Assembly: GCA_021847015.1 (NCBI GenBank)
Contig: JAJZVW010000021.1
Coordinates: 1 to 55,170, forward strand
Direction: 5' to 3'
Length of the DNA: 55,170 bases
Source: Pseudomonadota bacterium
Lineage (GTDB): Bacteria; Pseudomonadota; Alphaproteobacteria; Rhodospirillales; Magnetospirillaceae
Positions 17,596 through 27,532 of this stretch are shown here, piece after piece (positions within the stretch are counted from its first letter, which is position 1; every line of letters starts with the position of its first letter). The notes below the pieces were generated by a model. That model worked only from the letters and a program-made list of their open reading frames with translations, searched no databases and was not told the origin of the DNA. The position numbers were made by a program, and so were the translations under genes.

Positions 17596-19386
17596 CTACA
17601 TGTTCTCCAATTCGTCGATCATGCCGGCCACCACGTCCAGGCCCTTGCGCCAGAACGCCGGATCGCCGGCATCGAGCCCGAACGGGGCCAGCAATTCCTT
17701 GTGCCGCAAGGTGCCGCCCGCGCGAAGCATGTCCAGATAGTTCTGTTCGAACCCGGGAGCACCGGCCCGGTAGACGGAATAAAGGGAATTCACCAGGCAG
17801 TCGCCGAAGGCGTAGGCATAGACGTAGAAGGGCGAATGGATGAAATGGGGGATATAGGCCCAGAAGGCCCGGTACTCGTCGTGGAGCGCCAGGGCCGGCC
17901 CCAGGGATTCCGATTGCACCTCCATCCACACCTCGCCGATGCGGTCGGCCGGCAATTCGCCGTTGCGGCGCTCCTCGTGCAGCCTGCGTTCGAACTGATA
18001 GAAGGCCACCTGCCGCACCACGGTGTTGAGCATATCCTCGACCTTGCCGGCCAGGAGGATCTTGCGCCGCACCGGATCGGTCTCGGCCGCCAGCATCGCC
18101 TGGAACGTCAGCATCTCGCCGAACACGCTGGCGGTCTCGGCCAGCGTCAGCGGCGTGTCCGCCATCAGCGCCCCCTGGGCACCGGCCAGCACCTGATGGA
18201 CGCCGTGGCCGAGTTCGTGGGCCAGCGTCATCACGTCGCGGGTCTTGCCGAGAAAGTTGACCAGCAGGTAGGGATGCACCGACGGCACGGTCGGATGGGC
18301 GAAGGCGCCGGGCGACTTCCCGGGACGTACCGGCGCGTCGATCCAGCGTCCCTCGAAGAATTTCCGTCCCACCGCCGCCATGCCCGGCGAGAACCGGTGG
18401 TAGGCGCCGAGCACGGCGTCGCGCGCCTCCTCCCACGTATAGAGCCGGTCCACATCCTCGGGCAGCGGCGCGTTGCGGTCCCAGTAATCCAGCCGCTCCA
18501 CGCCGAACCACTTGGCCTTGAGCCGGTAATAGCGGTGCGACAGCACGCCGTAGCAGCCGCGCACCGCGTCCGCCAGGGCATCCACCACCTCGTCCTCCAC
18601 CTGGTTGGACAGGTTGCGGTAGGACCAGGGCTTGGCGTAGCGGCGCCAGCCGTCCTCGATCTCCTTGTCCTTGGCCAGGGTGTTGGTGATCAGCGCGAAC
18701 AGCGGCAGGTTGTCGCCCAGCACCGCGCCCAGCGACTTGGCCGCCGCCTTGCGCTTGGCCCCGTCCTTCTCGCTCATCAGGTGGAGCACCTCGGCCGAGG
18801 TGAGCGACCGCCCCTCGACGGGAAAGCGCAGCCGCGCCATGGTCTCGTCGAACAGGCGGTTCCAGGCCGACCGGCCGGCCACTGATTTTTCGTGGATGAA
18901 GCGTTCGAGTTCGTCGGAAAGCTGATGCGGGCGGAACACGCGGACGTCGCGCAGCCACGGCCGGTAATGGGCGGCGGCTGGAGACGCCAGCTTTTCCTCC
19001 AGCACGCCGTCATCGAGGCGGTTGATTTCGAGATGGAAGAACAGGGTATAGGTCGAGATCGCGGTAACGCGTTCCTGGACGGCCTGATAGAAACGGCCCC
19101 GCTCGGGATCGGCGACGTCGGCCGAATACCAGAGCTGGGCGTAGGAGATGGCACGGGAAAGGGTCTCGCTGATCCGTTCGTACTCGGCGATGGCGGCGCC
19201 GAACGCGTCGCCCGGCAGCGCCGCCAGGCGGCCTTCGTGGGCCGCATGGAATGCCTTGGCGGCGGCATCGGCGGCAGCAAGGTCCTCCTCGAGGAGGGGC
19301 GAATCGGGGGATGGATAAAGGTCGGAAAGATCCCATTCCGGAAGCGTGCCGAGGTCGCCCGCGGCGGCCGAGGTCATGATCTGCAT
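17596..19386 (-). CDS. pepF: M3 family oligoendopeptidase F
   Basis: A 596-residue zinc metallopeptidase. The catalytic LAHELGHGVHQ motif (HExxH) lies near residue 387, followed by the third ligand in LAETASVFGEML. The N-terminal helical half is typical of PepF (the family is about 600 residues), with LPEWDLSDLYPSPDSP at the start. It degrades short peptides in the cytosol. ATG 19386 is chosen for its AAGGAG site 7 nt upstream. It is divergent from the acyl-CoA synthetase gene at 19513. Confidence 0.92.
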   Translation of the reverse strand: MQIMTSAAAGDLGTLPEWDLSDLYPSPDSPLLEEDLAAADAAAKAFHAAHEGRLAALPGDAFGAAIAEYERISETLSRAISYAQLWYSADVADPERGRFYQAVQERVTAISTYTLFFHLEINRLDDGVLEEKLASPAAAHYRPWLRDVRVFRPHQLSDELERFIHEKSVAGRSAWNRLFDETMARLRFPVEGRSLTSAEVLHLMSEKDGAKRKAAAKSLGAVLGDNLPLFALITNTLAKDKEIEDGWRRYAKPWSYRNLSNQVEDEVVDALADAVRGCYGVLSHRYYRLKAKWFGVERLDYWDRNAPLPEDVDRLYTWEEARDAVLGAYHRFSPGMAAVGRKFFEGRWIDAPVRPGKSPGAFAHPTVPSVHPYLLVNFLGKTRDVMTLAHELGHGVHQVLAGAQGALMADTPLTLAETASVFGEMLTFQAMLAAETDPVRRKILLAGKVEDMLNTVVRQVAFYQFERRLHEERRNGELPADRIGEVWMEVQSESLGPALALHDEYRAFWAYIPHFIHSPFYVYAYAFGDCLVNSLYSVYRAGAPGFEQNYLDMLRAGGTLRHKELLAPFGLDAGDPAFWRKGLDVVAGMIDELENM

Positions 19387-19512
19387 TCGGTGACTCCTTG
19401 CCCGGAAACGGATATGGGTACTCTGGCCGAACGGCCCAAGCCCGTGGGAACGGGGGGACAATAGAACGGCGGACCGACGCGATTGGCAAGGTGATCCCGG
19501 GGAGGACGAACG

Positions 19513-21315
19513 ATGGTGGTGGATCACGCCGCCTGTCAAAGCCTGACGGCGATGTTCTTCGACCAGGCCCGTGGCCTGGATGGACGCCCCCTGTTGTGGG
19601 CGAAGCGCGACGGCCGCTGGCGGAGCCTGAGCTGGCGCGAGACGGCGGACGCGGTCCTCGCCCTGGCGGGCGGCCTGCGCGCCCTGGGGCTGGCGGCCGG
19701 CGACCGGGTCGTGCTGGTGTCGGAAAACCGTCCGGAATGGGCCGTCGCCGACCTTGCCGTGATGGCGGCGGGCGGGATCACGGTTCCCGCCTACGTTACC
19801 AACACGGCGGCCGACCACCTCCACATCCTCAACAATTCCGGCGCCCGCTTCGCCATCGTCTCGACGCGGGCGCTGGCGGAAAAGCTGCTGGCGGCCTGCG
19901 TGCGCGCCAACGTTCCCCCCACGGTGATCGCCATCGACCCGCCCCGGCTGGCCCAGTCGGCCGGCGCTTCGCTGGTGAGCTGGAGCGAGGCCCTGGCGCT
20001 GGGCGCCGGGCACGAGGAAACCATCCGCGGGCAGGTGGACGCCACGCGGCGCGCGGACACCGCCTGCGTCATCTACACATCGGGCACCGGCGGCGCCCCC
20101 AAGGGGGTGATGCTCTCCCACGGCGCCATCCTCACCAATTGCGCCGGCGCCTACCGCTTGCTGGAACGCCTGGGTATGGAGGACGAGGTGTTCCTGTCCT
20201 TCCTGCCACTCTCCCATTCCTACGAACATACCGCCGGGCTCTACCTGCCGCTGTCCGCCGGCGCGCAGATTTACTACGCCGAAGGCATCGAGCAACTGCC
20301 GTCCAACCTGACCGAGGTGTCTCCCACCATCATGACCGCGGTGCCGCGCCTCTACGAGACCATGCGCGCCCGTATCCTGCGCGGCGTCCAACGGCAGGGA
20401 AACCTCCAGGCCAAGCTGTTCTTCGCGGCCGTCGAACTGGGCAGCCGGCGCATCGAAAAGGGCCGTCTGTCCGCCGCCGCCGCGCTCACCGACCGCGCCC
20501 TCGACCTTCTCGTCCGCAGAAAGGTGCGCCAGCGCTTCGGCGGACGGCTAAAGGCGCTGGTGTCGGGGGGAGCGCCGCTCGCCTATGACGTCGGCCTGTT
20601 CTTCACCGCGTTGGGCGTGCGCATCCTGCAAGGCTACGGGCAGACCGAAACCGCCCCGGTGGTGAGCTGCAACCCGCCGGGCGCGGTCAAGCTCGACACC
20701 GTGGGACCGCCGCTGGCCGGCGTCGAGGTCAGGATCGCCGACGACGGGGAGATCTGCGTCCGGGGCGAACTGGTGATGACGGGGTACTGGAACGACGCGG
20801 AAGCCACCCGGCGGGCCATCGGCGGCGACGGCTGGCTGCATACGGGCGACATCGGCGAGATCGACGCCGACGGCTATATCCGCATCACCGACCGCAAGAA
20901 GGACATCATCGTCAATTCCGGCGGCGACAACGTCTCACCCCAGCGGATCGAGGGATTCCTGACCCTCCAGCCCGAGATCGCCCAGGCCATGGCCTATGGC
21001 GACCGCCGGCCCCATCTGGTCGCCCTGGTGATCCCGTCCCAGGACTGGGCCCAAGGCTGGGCGGCCGGACACGGGCGGCCGTTCGACCTCGCCGGCCTTT
21101 GCCAGGACCCCGACTTCCGGCGGGCCATCGGCGACGCCATCGAGCGGGTCAACCGCACCCTGTCCAGCATCGAGAAGATCCGCCGTTTCAGCCTCAGCCC
21201 CGAACCGTTCTCGATCGACAACGGCATGCTGACGCCGACGCTCAAGATCCGCCGGCACAAGATCCGGGAAGTCTATGGCGAGACGTTGGCGGGCCTGTAC
21301 GAGGAGAAGCGGTAA
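19513..21315 (+). CDS. Long-chain fatty acid-CoA ligase (AMP-forming)
   Basis: A 600-residue ANL enzyme of the FadD15/long-chain group. The AMP-binding motif is YTSGTGGAPKGVMLSHG (near residue 196; Thr replaced by Gly at one position), with PLSHSYEH, the GYGQTETAPV motif, TGDIGEIDADGYIRITDRKK, and the terminal lysine in TPTLKIRRHKI. It activates long-chain fatty acids with ATP and CoA. The start has GGGGAGGAC upstream. It is monocistronic and ends convergently with cpoB, 7 bp away. Confidence 0.9.
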   Translation: MVVDHAACQSLTAMFFDQARGLDGRPLLWAKRDGRWRSLSWRETADAVLALAGGLRALGLAAGDRVVLVSENRPEWAVADLAVMAAGGITVPAYVTNTAADHLHILNNSGARFAIVSTRALAEKLLAACVRANVPPTVIAIDPPRLAQSAGASLVSWSEALALGAGHEETIRGQVDATRRADTACVIYTSGTGGAPKGVMLSHGAILTNCAGAYRLLERLGMEDEVFLSFLPLSHSYEHTAGLYLPLSAGAQIYYAEGIEQLPSNLTEVSPTIMTAVPRLYETMRARILRGVQRQGNLQAKLFFAAVELGSRRIEKGRLSAAAALTDRALDLLVRRKVRQRFGGRLKALVSGGAPLAYDVGLFFTALGVRILQGYGQTETAPVVSCNPPGAVKLDTVGPPLAGVEVRIADDGEICVRGELVMTGYWNDAEATRRAIGGDGWLHTGDIGEIDADGYIRITDRKKDIIVNSGGDNVSPQRIEGFLTLQPEIAQAMAYGDRRPHLVALVIPSQDWAQGWAAGHGRPFDLAGLCQDPDFRRAIGDAIERVNRTLSSIEKIRRFSLSPEPFSIDNGMLTPTLKIRRHKIREVYGETLAGLYEEKR

Positions 21316-21322
21316 GCGGACG

Positions 21323-22369
21323 CTACTCGCAAGCCAGCTTCTGCTTCTGCGCGGTCGCGGCGCGGCGGACGCGGTCGGGCATGTCGGGGTGGGCCGAGAA
21401 CAGGATCGCGAAGGACCGGCAGGCTTCCCTCTTCATGTCCAAATTGGCGAAGGACGCCCCCAGCTTGTAGAGCATGTCCGGGGCCTTCTCGCTTTTCGGA
21501 TACTTCTTGTAGGCCTCCCCGAACAGGCCTGCGGCCTGGCGGAAATCCTTGCGCGCGAACGCGATGTCGCCAAGCCAGTACTGGGCGTTTCCGGCCAGGG
21601 TGTTGGTCGGATATTTGGCCAGGAACGCCCGGAAGCCTTCCTCGGCACCGGCGTAATCGCCCTTCTGCGCCAGCTTGTAGGCGTCTTCGTACATGCTTTT
21701 CGGCGTCTTGGGGGCCTCGGGCTCCTTCAGCCCGGGCGGCGGCGTCAGCACCGGGGCACCCGCCGCCGCCGCCGCCGCCGGCGACGGCTTCAAATCCTTC
21801 GAGGACAAGGTGCCGAGCACCTGCGGCCCCGGCGCCACCCCCTCGCCGCTGGCGGCGTTGCCGCCGATAGTGGCGTTCCCGGCCAGCGGCACCGGAGCGC
21901 CGGCGCCGCCGGAGGACGGCGCCGGCCCGGCCGCGGCCGGGGTTCCCGCCGCGCCGCCCGGCTGCAATTCCTTGAACCGCAGATCGATATCGGTCTGCAT
22001 GCGCTGCAACTGCTTCAAGGCCTGCTCGGCCTTGTAATTGGCTTCCTCCACCTTGCCGGTGAGCTGGCGCAACTCGTCTTCCAGTTGATCGACGCGGTCG
22101 TCGAGCTGGGCCGCCATGCCATGGGGAAGCGGCGCGGAACCCGACGATTGCGGCACGGTCGAAACGCCGCCACCCAGGGCCGGCGAGGAAATCACCGTGG
22201 TCGCGGGAGCCCCGCCCCGTCCGGCTTGGGCCTCCAGCGTCTGGACATCGCGCTCCAGGCGGTCGATGCGGTCGTACAGCGCCTGGGTGTCGGCGGTCTG
22301 TGCCGACACCGGCGTGGTCAGCATCAGCGCGGCAGTGAGAACCACGGGGATGAAGGCGATGCGTCGCAA
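21323..22369 (-). CDS. cpoB: Tol-Pal system protein CpoB/YbgF (TTG start)
   Basis: A 348-residue periplasmic protein. A signal peptide (about 1-23, cleavage after VSAQ) is followed by an N-terminal coiled coil (LYDRIDRLERDVQTLEAQ and LDDRVDQLEDELRQLTGKVE), a long Pro/Ala/Gly linker, and a C-terminal TPR domain of about 120 residues (AYKLAQKGDYAGAEEGFRAF). CpoB coordinates peptidoglycan synthesis and Tol-mediated outer-membrane constriction. The start is TTG 22369, with GAGGTG 4 nt upstream. It is separated from pal by an attenuator-like terminator, so it may be expressed at a lower level than pal. Confidence 0.92.
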   Translation of the reverse strand: MRRIAFIPVVLTAALMLTTPVSAQTADTQALYDRIDRLERDVQTLEAQAGRGGAPATTVISSPALGGGVSTVPQSSGSAPLPHGMAAQLDDRVDQLEDELRQLTGKVEEANYKAEQALKQLQRMQTDIDLRFKELQPGGAAGTPAAAGPAPSSGGAGAPVPLAGNATIGGNAASGEGVAPGPQVLGTLSSKDLKPSPAAAAAAGAPVLTPPPGLKEPEAPKTPKSMYEDAYKLAQKGDYAGAEEGFRAFLAKYPTNTLAGNAQYWLGDIAFARKDFRQAAGLFGEAYKKYPKSEKAPDMLYKLGASFANLDMKREACRSFAILFSAHPDMPDRVRRAATAQKQKLACE

Positions 22370-22471
22370 GGAACACCTCGGGGCGGTTGCGAGCGCCGGG
22401 CGCTCGGAAGTTCGGCGCGGAAATCAGCGGAAGGGAAGCGCGAGTCCCTTACCACTAGCTAGGCAACCCGG

Positions 22472-22530
22472 CAAAAATAAGGCGCCCGCCCATTCCGAAG
22501 GCCTTCGGCCAATCGGACGGGGCGGGCGCC
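22472..22530 (-). terminator. Rho-independent terminator downstream of pal
   Basis: On the minus strand an 11-bp GC stem (GGCGCCCGCCC and its complement) encloses a loop holding a second small hairpin, and is followed by TTATTTTTGCC. It lies 29 bp after the pal stop and before cpoB, so it should end most pal transcripts. Confidence 0.85.
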
Positions 22531-22558
22531 GCCATTCCCGCTTCGTGAGCGGCTGGGC

Positions 22559-23059
22559 TTACTTGCTCAGCACGGTCACGCCACGGCGGTTCTGCGACCA
22601 GCAGGCTTCGTTGGAAGCCATGCACACCGGACGCTCCTTGCCGTAGGAGATGGTCTTCACGCGCGCGGCCGGGATGCCGTTGGCCAGCATGTACTTCTTC
22701 ACGGCAGTGGCGCGGCGCTCGCCCAGGCCGAGGTTGTACTCGCGAGTGCCACGCTCGTCGCAGTGACCTTCGACGGTGATGGCATAGGCCGGGTACTTCT
22801 TCAGCCAAGCGACCTGCTTGTCGAGGATCGCCTTGGCATCCCCACGCAGGTTGGACTTGTTGAGGTCGAAGAACACGCGGTCACCCACGTTCTTCTGGAA
22901 ATCCTCGACCGAGCCAGCGGCGATGCCGGGGGCCGGGGCAGCCGCCGCAGGCGGAGCAGCCTGGCCGGCGCCGGCCTTGGCACCGGTTTCGGTCGGGGCC
23001 GATTCGCAAGCCGCGAGCAGCGAGGCGGCGGCGAGAATGCTCAGGTAACGCAGCTTCAT
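22559..23059 (-). CDS. pal: Peptidoglycan-associated lipoprotein Pal
   Basis: A 166-residue outer-membrane lipoprotein. The lipobox LAAC places the lipidated cysteine at residue 18, an Ala/Pro linker follows, and an OmpA-like domain covers about 55-165, with VFFDLNKSNL, the peptidoglycan-binding segment GHCDERGTREYNLGLGERRA and the arginine motif at the C-terminus (NRRGVTVL). It tethers the outer membrane to peptidoglycan and binds TolB. GAGGGGGAC lies upstream of the ATG. A 517-bp spacer separates it from tolB, so it probably has its own promoter. Confidence 0.96.
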   Translation of the reverse strand: MKLRYLSILAAASLLAACESAPTETGAKAGAGQAAPPAAAAPAPGIAAGSVEDFQKNVGDRVFFDLNKSNLRGDAKAILDKQVAWLKKYPAYAITVEGHCDERGTREYNLGLGERRATAVKKYMLANGIPAARVKTISYGKERPVCMASNEACWSQNRRGVTVLSK

Positions 23060-23512
23060 TTTTTGAGGTCCCCCTCAATGGAACGCGGGAAATTGCAGAC
23101 GCGGATTGGACGTTAAAAACATCACGCCTGCCGAGGACCGGCCGACGTGACTCCCGGCGGCAGCGAGTACGAACGGGATCGTCACCGCCGGAACAAATCC
23201 TAATCGCGCAAGACTATACTCACTCGGTTGTAGGGAATCAAGGGGGGCGGGGTCCGCCAACCCCTTGCCCGGTTGCGGTTAGGAGCCTTTTGGCTTTGAG
23301 GAGATCGCTACCGCAGGCGGCGATGATAAGAAGTTCATTTTTGTTAAGGAAATAACTTCCACTACAACACCAGTCGCTTTTGCACAAATCGGCTACATCA
23401 TTACTATCGTCACTGTATCGTTGGACAACTTCATTCACAGTATGGGAATCGATTGACGGGCCAAGACCGCTCAAGGCCAAATCACAACTTTTAAACAAGT
23501 AAGCACACCCTA
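23060..23512. other. Long tolB-pal spacer with a low-GC patch
   Basis: The 517-bp gap between tolB and pal is unusual for this operon. The section 23310-23512 is clearly richer in A and T than the surroundings. On the minus strand a 93-codon frame (23238-23519, TTG start, no ribosome site) is open and cysteine-rich, but its first codons lie in the T-run of the tolB terminator. I cannot tell whether it is a gene, a small RNA, or foreign DNA. The pal promoter must lie here or in 23060-23230. Confidence 0.4.
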
Positions 23513-23549
23513 AAAACAATTCGCGCCGGCCCCAAGGGAGCCGGCGCGT
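23513..23549 (-). terminator. Rho-independent terminator downstream of tolB
   Basis: On the minus strand the stem CGCGCCGGC, loop TCCCTTGGG (which can itself pair) and GCCGGCGCG are followed by AATTGTTTTTAG. It lies 28 bp past the tolB stop and separates tolQRAB from pal-cpoB. Confidence 0.85.
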
Positions 23550-23576
23550 GGCATAATTGCAACAGACCCGGAATTC

Positions 23577-24923
23577 TTACCTCACGAGGGGCGACCACGC
23601 CGGATCCGAGCCGTCCACGGGCGTGATCACCTGACGTTCGTTGGTGCCGGTAAGGTCGATGGTGTAAAGGCGGCTGGAGTTGCCCCGGCCGCGCGCGTCC
23701 GAAGGCGTCTCCCGCCAGAAGGCGAGAACCCGGCCGTTGGGCGCCCAGGTGGGGCCTTCGACCAGGAACCCGCTGGCCAGCAGACGCTCGCCCGAGCCGT
23801 CGGGATGCATCACGCCGATGTAGAACTCGTTGCCCTTCATCTTGGTGAAGGCGATCAGATCGCCGCGCGGCGACCATACCGGCGTGGCGTACTTGCCGTC
23901 GCCGAACGAAATGCGCTGCACGTTGGACCCGTCGGAGTTCATGACGTAGAGCTGCTGGCTGCCGCCCCGGTCCGAGTTGAAGACGATCTTGCTGCCGTCG
24001 GGCGAATAGCTGGGCGAGGTGTCGATGGCGGTGGAATCGGTCAGACGCCGCTTCTGGCGGGTCATGAGATTCATCTCATAGATGTTGGAATTGCCGTCCA
24101 CCGACATGGAGAAGATCACCTTATTGCCGTCGGGGGAGAACCGGGGCGCGAAGGTCATGCCGGGGAAATCGCCGAGAAGCTCGCGCCTCGCCGTGTCGAT
24201 CGAGAAGATGTAAACCCGCGGGGTGCCCTTGTAATAGGACATATAGGTGATTTCCCGCGCCGTCGGCGAGAAGCGCGGGGTCAGCACCAGATCGGCGCCG
24301 TTGGTGAGGAAACGGTGGTTCTCGCCGTCCTGGTCCATGATGGCCAGCCGCTTGCGGCGGTTGTTCTTGGGGCCGTCCTCGGCGATGTAGACGATCTGGG
24401 TATCGAAATAGCCGTCCTCGCCCGTCAGCCGCTTGTAGATGTCGTCGGCGATGATGTGGGCCAGACGCCGCCAGCCGTTGGGGGCGACGGAATAGGCGCC
24501 CCGGGTCATCTCGGACTCGGCGAACACGTCCCACAGCCGGTATTCCACATGGATGCGGCCGTCGGGCGAGGTCTCGACGCGGCCCTGGACCAGGGCTTCG
24601 GCATTGATCTGCTTCCAGTCCGGAAAACGCACCGATGCCTGAAGGCTGGCGGTGGTCTGGATGAAGGCGCGGCTGTCGATGGGCTGGAACAGGCCCGACC
24701 GTTCCAGGTCGGCGGAGATGACCCGGGCGATGTCCCGCCCCGCCTGCGATTCCTGCGGCTGGGCGCCATAGAATTCGGGGATGGCGATGGGCAGCGGCTT
24801 GGCATTGCCGTGGGTGATGTCGATCACCAGTTCGGCGCCGGCCGGGGCGCTCGCCATCCCGGCCAACAGCATAACAGCGGCGAAAAGGAGCGGGCGGAGG
24901 CGGTTGATGGCGGTCATTGTCAC
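23577..24923 (-). CDS. tolB: Tol-Pal system beta-propeller protein TolB
   Basis: A 448-residue periplasmic protein. It has a signal peptide (about 1-30, cleavage after APAGA), an N-terminal alpha/beta domain, and a six-bladed WD40-like propeller built from repeats such as [28 protein letters not shown] and [15 protein letters not shown]. It links Pal to TolA during envelope constriction. GTG 24923 overlaps the tolA stop (GTGA); an in-frame ATG lies 6 nt further at 24917. Its transcript ends at the terminator just downstream. Confidence 0.95.
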   Translation of the reverse strand: MTMTAINRLRPLLFAAVMLLAGMASAPAGAELVIDITHGNAKPLPIAIPEFYGAQPQESQAGRDIARVISADLERSGLFQPIDSRAFIQTTASLQASVRFPDWKQINAEALVQGRVETSPDGRIHVEYRLWDVFAESEMTRGAYSVAPNGWRRLAHIIADDIYKRLTGEDGYFDTQIVYIAEDGPKNNRRKRLAIMDQDGENHRFLTNGADLVLTPRFSPTAREITYMSYYKGTPRVYIFSIDTARRELLGDFPGMTFAPRFSPDGNKVIFSMSVDGNSNIYEMNLMTRQKRRLTDSTAIDTSPSYSPDGSKIVFNSDRGGSQQLYVMNSDGSNVQRISFGDGKYATPVWSPRGDLIAFTKMKGNEFYIGVMHPDGSGERLLASGFLVEGPTWAPNGRVLAFWRETPSDARGRGNSSRLYTIDLTGTNERQVITPVDGSDPAWSPLVR

Positions 24924-25816
24924 AGCATCTCTTTCGGATCGAATACCAGGGTGAACTCGCGGAACTGATCGTACTTGTCGGGAGGAATCGGCAGCGGGCT
25001 GGCAGCCAGGACGGCACGGCGCGCGGAATCGGCGGCAGCCCGGTAATAGCCGTCGGCGCCGTAGCGCATCGTATCGGCGATCTCGGCGCTGATCACCGTG
25101 CCATCGGGCTGCACGCGGACCCGGATGGGGATGACCAGATTCCTGGCGTCCTTGGCTCCGGCGTTGAAGTTCCAGAACTTCGACACATGCGCCCGGATAC
25201 GGTCCATCTCGGTCATGGACACCGGCTCCAGCGGATTGTGGGAGGGCGATCCCCTCACGCTCTGGGGCTGCGCGGCCTTGCCTTTCTCCCCGGCGCCGAG
25301 CTTCTCGGCCGACTTCAGGAGCTGGCTCAGGTCGTCCTTGGGTTGCGGCTTAGGCTTGATCTTGTCGATGGACTTCAACAGCGAGTCGAGATCGTCCTGC
25401 GACTGCGGCGTCTTCTTGGCCTCCGGCTTCGGTTCGGGCTTCGGTTCCGGCTTGGGCTCGGGCTTCGGTTCCGGCTTCGGCTCGGGCTTGGGCGCGGGCG
25501 GCAACGGCTCGGGCTTGGGCGCGGGAGGTGGCGCGGGCGGCGGTGGCGCGGGCGGCGGTGGCTGGGGCTTCGGAGGTTCGGGCTTGGGCGGTTCGGGCTT
25601 GGGCGGTTCGGGCTTGGGCTCGGGCTTCGCCGGCTCCGGCTGCGGCCGGTCGGCATCGGCCGGCGGCGGATTGGTCTTGGCGCCGATCGGCACCACATCG
25701 ACGACGATGGGCTGCTCCTCCACCGGCTTGGTATAGAGGAACGGCAGACCGAACACCGAGAGCAGGGCCACCACGACGTGGAGGATGCCCGAGAAGATAT
25801 AGCTTTTCCGCCGCAT
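24920..25816 (-). CDS. tolA: TolA-like energy-transducing protein
   Basis: A 298-residue protein anchored by one N-terminal helix ([20 protein letters not shown], with the conserved SGxLH). A long Pro/Lys/Glu spacer of KPEP repeats (about 60-135) replaces the helical domain II of enteric TolA, and a C-terminal TonB/TolA-type domain covers about 200-298 ([18 protein letters not shown]). It spans the periplasm and connects TolQR to TolB/Pal. The spacer DNA is a near-perfect short tandem repeat, so length variation between strains is likely. Confidence 0.92.
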   Translation of the reverse strand: MRRKSYIFSGILHVVVALLSVFGLPFLYTKPVEEQPIVVDVVPIGAKTNPPPADADRPQPEPAKPEPKPEPPKPEPPKPEPPKPQPPPPAPPPPAPPPAPKPEPLPPAPKPEPKPEPKPEPKPEPKPEPKPEAKKTPQSQDDLDSLLKSIDKIKPKPQPKDDLSQLLKSAEKLGAGEKGKAAQPQSVRGSPSHNPLEPVSMTEMDRIRAHVSKFWNFNAGAKDARNLVIPIRVRVQPDGTVISAEIADTMRYGADGYYRAAADSARRAVLAASPLPIPPDKYDQFREFTLVFDPKEML

Positions 25817-25825
25817 CGAAGGCCG

Positions 25826-26277
<452 letters not shown>

Positions 26278-26278
<1 letters not shown>

Positions 26279-27003
26279 CAGATCTTCTCCTCGAGCTGGC
26301 GCGACAGGATGGCGCCGAATTCGCCCGCGAAGTTCTCAAGCCTCTTGGCGTAGCGGTCGAGGTCGCTGGAAATCTTGTTGTAGGCGATCACCGCCGGGAT
26401 GGCCGCCACCAGGCCCAGCGCGGTGGCGAACAGGGCCTCGGCGATACCGGGGGCGACGACCGCCAGCGAGGTGTTCTTGGTGCCGGCGATGGCCTGGAAG
26501 CTGTTCATGATGCCCCAGACGGTACCGAACAGGCCGACGAACGGCGCGGTCGACCCCACCGAGGCGAGCACGCCCAGATGCCGTTCGAGGGCCTCCATCT
26601 CGCGGCCCAGCGTGACGTTCATCACCCGGTCGATGCGCTGCGGCAGGCTCACGCGCGCCTGCTCGCGGTCGGCGAGGCCCTTGGCGGCCGAGCGGCGCCA
26701 TTCGCGCATGGCGGCGACGAACAGGGCGGACAGGGGATCGAGCGGACGGGCGCCGATGCGGTCGTAAAGCTCCTCCAGCGAGCCGCCCGACCAGAAGGTC
26801 TCCTCGAACTGCTCGGCGCGGGCGAACAGTTGGCGCAGGCGCAAGACCTTGTCGAAGATGATCGCCCAGCACCAGAAGGACGCTCCCAGCAGGGCGACCA
26901 TCACCACCTTGACCAGGATGTGGGCCTGCATGAACAGCTCCCACATCGACAGATCGTGCTGCACGACCGCGCCGGCCACCTGGGCCGTTTGAACCGGATC
27001 CAT
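26278..27003 (-). CDS. tolQ: Tol-Pal system proton channel protein TolQ
   Basis: A 241-residue MotA/TolQ/ExbB protein with three transmembrane segments: one near residues 20-45 ([20 protein letters not shown]), and two flanking the conserved [13 protein letters not shown] and [16 protein letters not shown]. These build the proton path with TolR. Its start lies 1 bp after the ybgC stop, in the usual ybgC-tolQ-tolR-tolA-tolB order. Confidence 0.96.
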
Positions 27004-27004
27004 G

Positions 27005-27532
27005 TCAGTCCCGCCTTTCGCTCACGTAGTCTACCAATGCGTGTCTTATGTCGGCCGGCATGCGCGCCGGCCGCCCGTTGCCAAGGGCGACGTATCCCAG
27101 GCGGACGTTCAGACGCACGAGATCGGCGCCGTCGTCAAGCCGTTTGATGATCTGGGCCACCTCCATCGACGCGCCGCCGACGCGCCGCAGCACGCTTTCC
27201 ACCTCCAGCGCATCGTCGAGCCGGGCCGGCGCCAGGAAATCGATGGCGGCATGGGCCACGGCGAAGGCCTCGCCCCGGCCGCCGGCCGCCAGCCGGGCCT
27301 GGTCGATGCCCAGCGTGCGCACCATCTCGGTGCGCGCCCGCTCGGCGAATTTCAGGTAATTGGAATGGTAGACGATGCCCCCGGCATCGGTGTCCTCCCA
27401 GTAGACCCGCACCCGGAAGCGGTGGATTTTTCCATCGTCATCCCGAGCCAACGGAGAGGGATCTTTCAGGCGTGGTCGTCTGAATGATCCCTCGATCGCT
27501 CCGCTCCCTCGGGATGACGTCCACGGCATCAC
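27005..27532 (-). CDS. ybgC: Acyl-CoA thioesterase YbgC with a repeat-encoded N-terminus
   Basis: A hotdog-fold thioesterase of the Tol-Pal operon. The family core begins at [20 protein letters not shown], which holds the catalytic aspartate, and continues to ~135 residues. The open frame, however, starts at ATG 27532, overlapping the ruvB stop as TGATG, and its first ~35 codons are palindromic element R4 read in frame ([19 protein letters not shown]). No ATG lies between the element and the core; the nearest alternative is a GTG at about 27415, in HRFRVRVYW, without a good ribosome site. Either the insert is translated or initiation has shifted. YbgC acts on acyl-CoA or acyl-ACP in phospholipid metabolism. 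Confidence 0.88.
   Translation of the reverse strand: MMPWTSSRGSGAIEGSFRRPRLKDPSPLARDDDGKIHRFRVRVYWEDTDAGGIVYHSNYLKFAERARTEMVRTLGIDQARLAAGGRGEAFAVAHAAIDFLAPARLDDALEVESVLRRVGGASMEVAQIIKRLDDGADLVRLNVRLGYVALGNGRPARMPADIRHALVDYVSERRD
27437..27519 (-). repeat. Palindromic element R4 inside ybgC
   Basis: A full core palindrome: CGTCATCCCGAGCC at the left, GAGGGATCTTTCAG, a short loop, GATCCCTCG and CCCTCGGGATGACG at the right. It is 83 bp long and lies wholly inside the ybgC open frame without a stop codon in that frame. Confidence 0.9.

Noticed and set aside
14903-18958. Very long open frames opposite the chemoreceptor, aarF-like and pepF genes (over 1,000 codons on either strand in 14.9-18.9 kb)
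   Set aside because: They are open because of high GC in the third codon position of the real genes. Their products are low-complexity Arg/Gly/Ala/Pro-rich and match no family.
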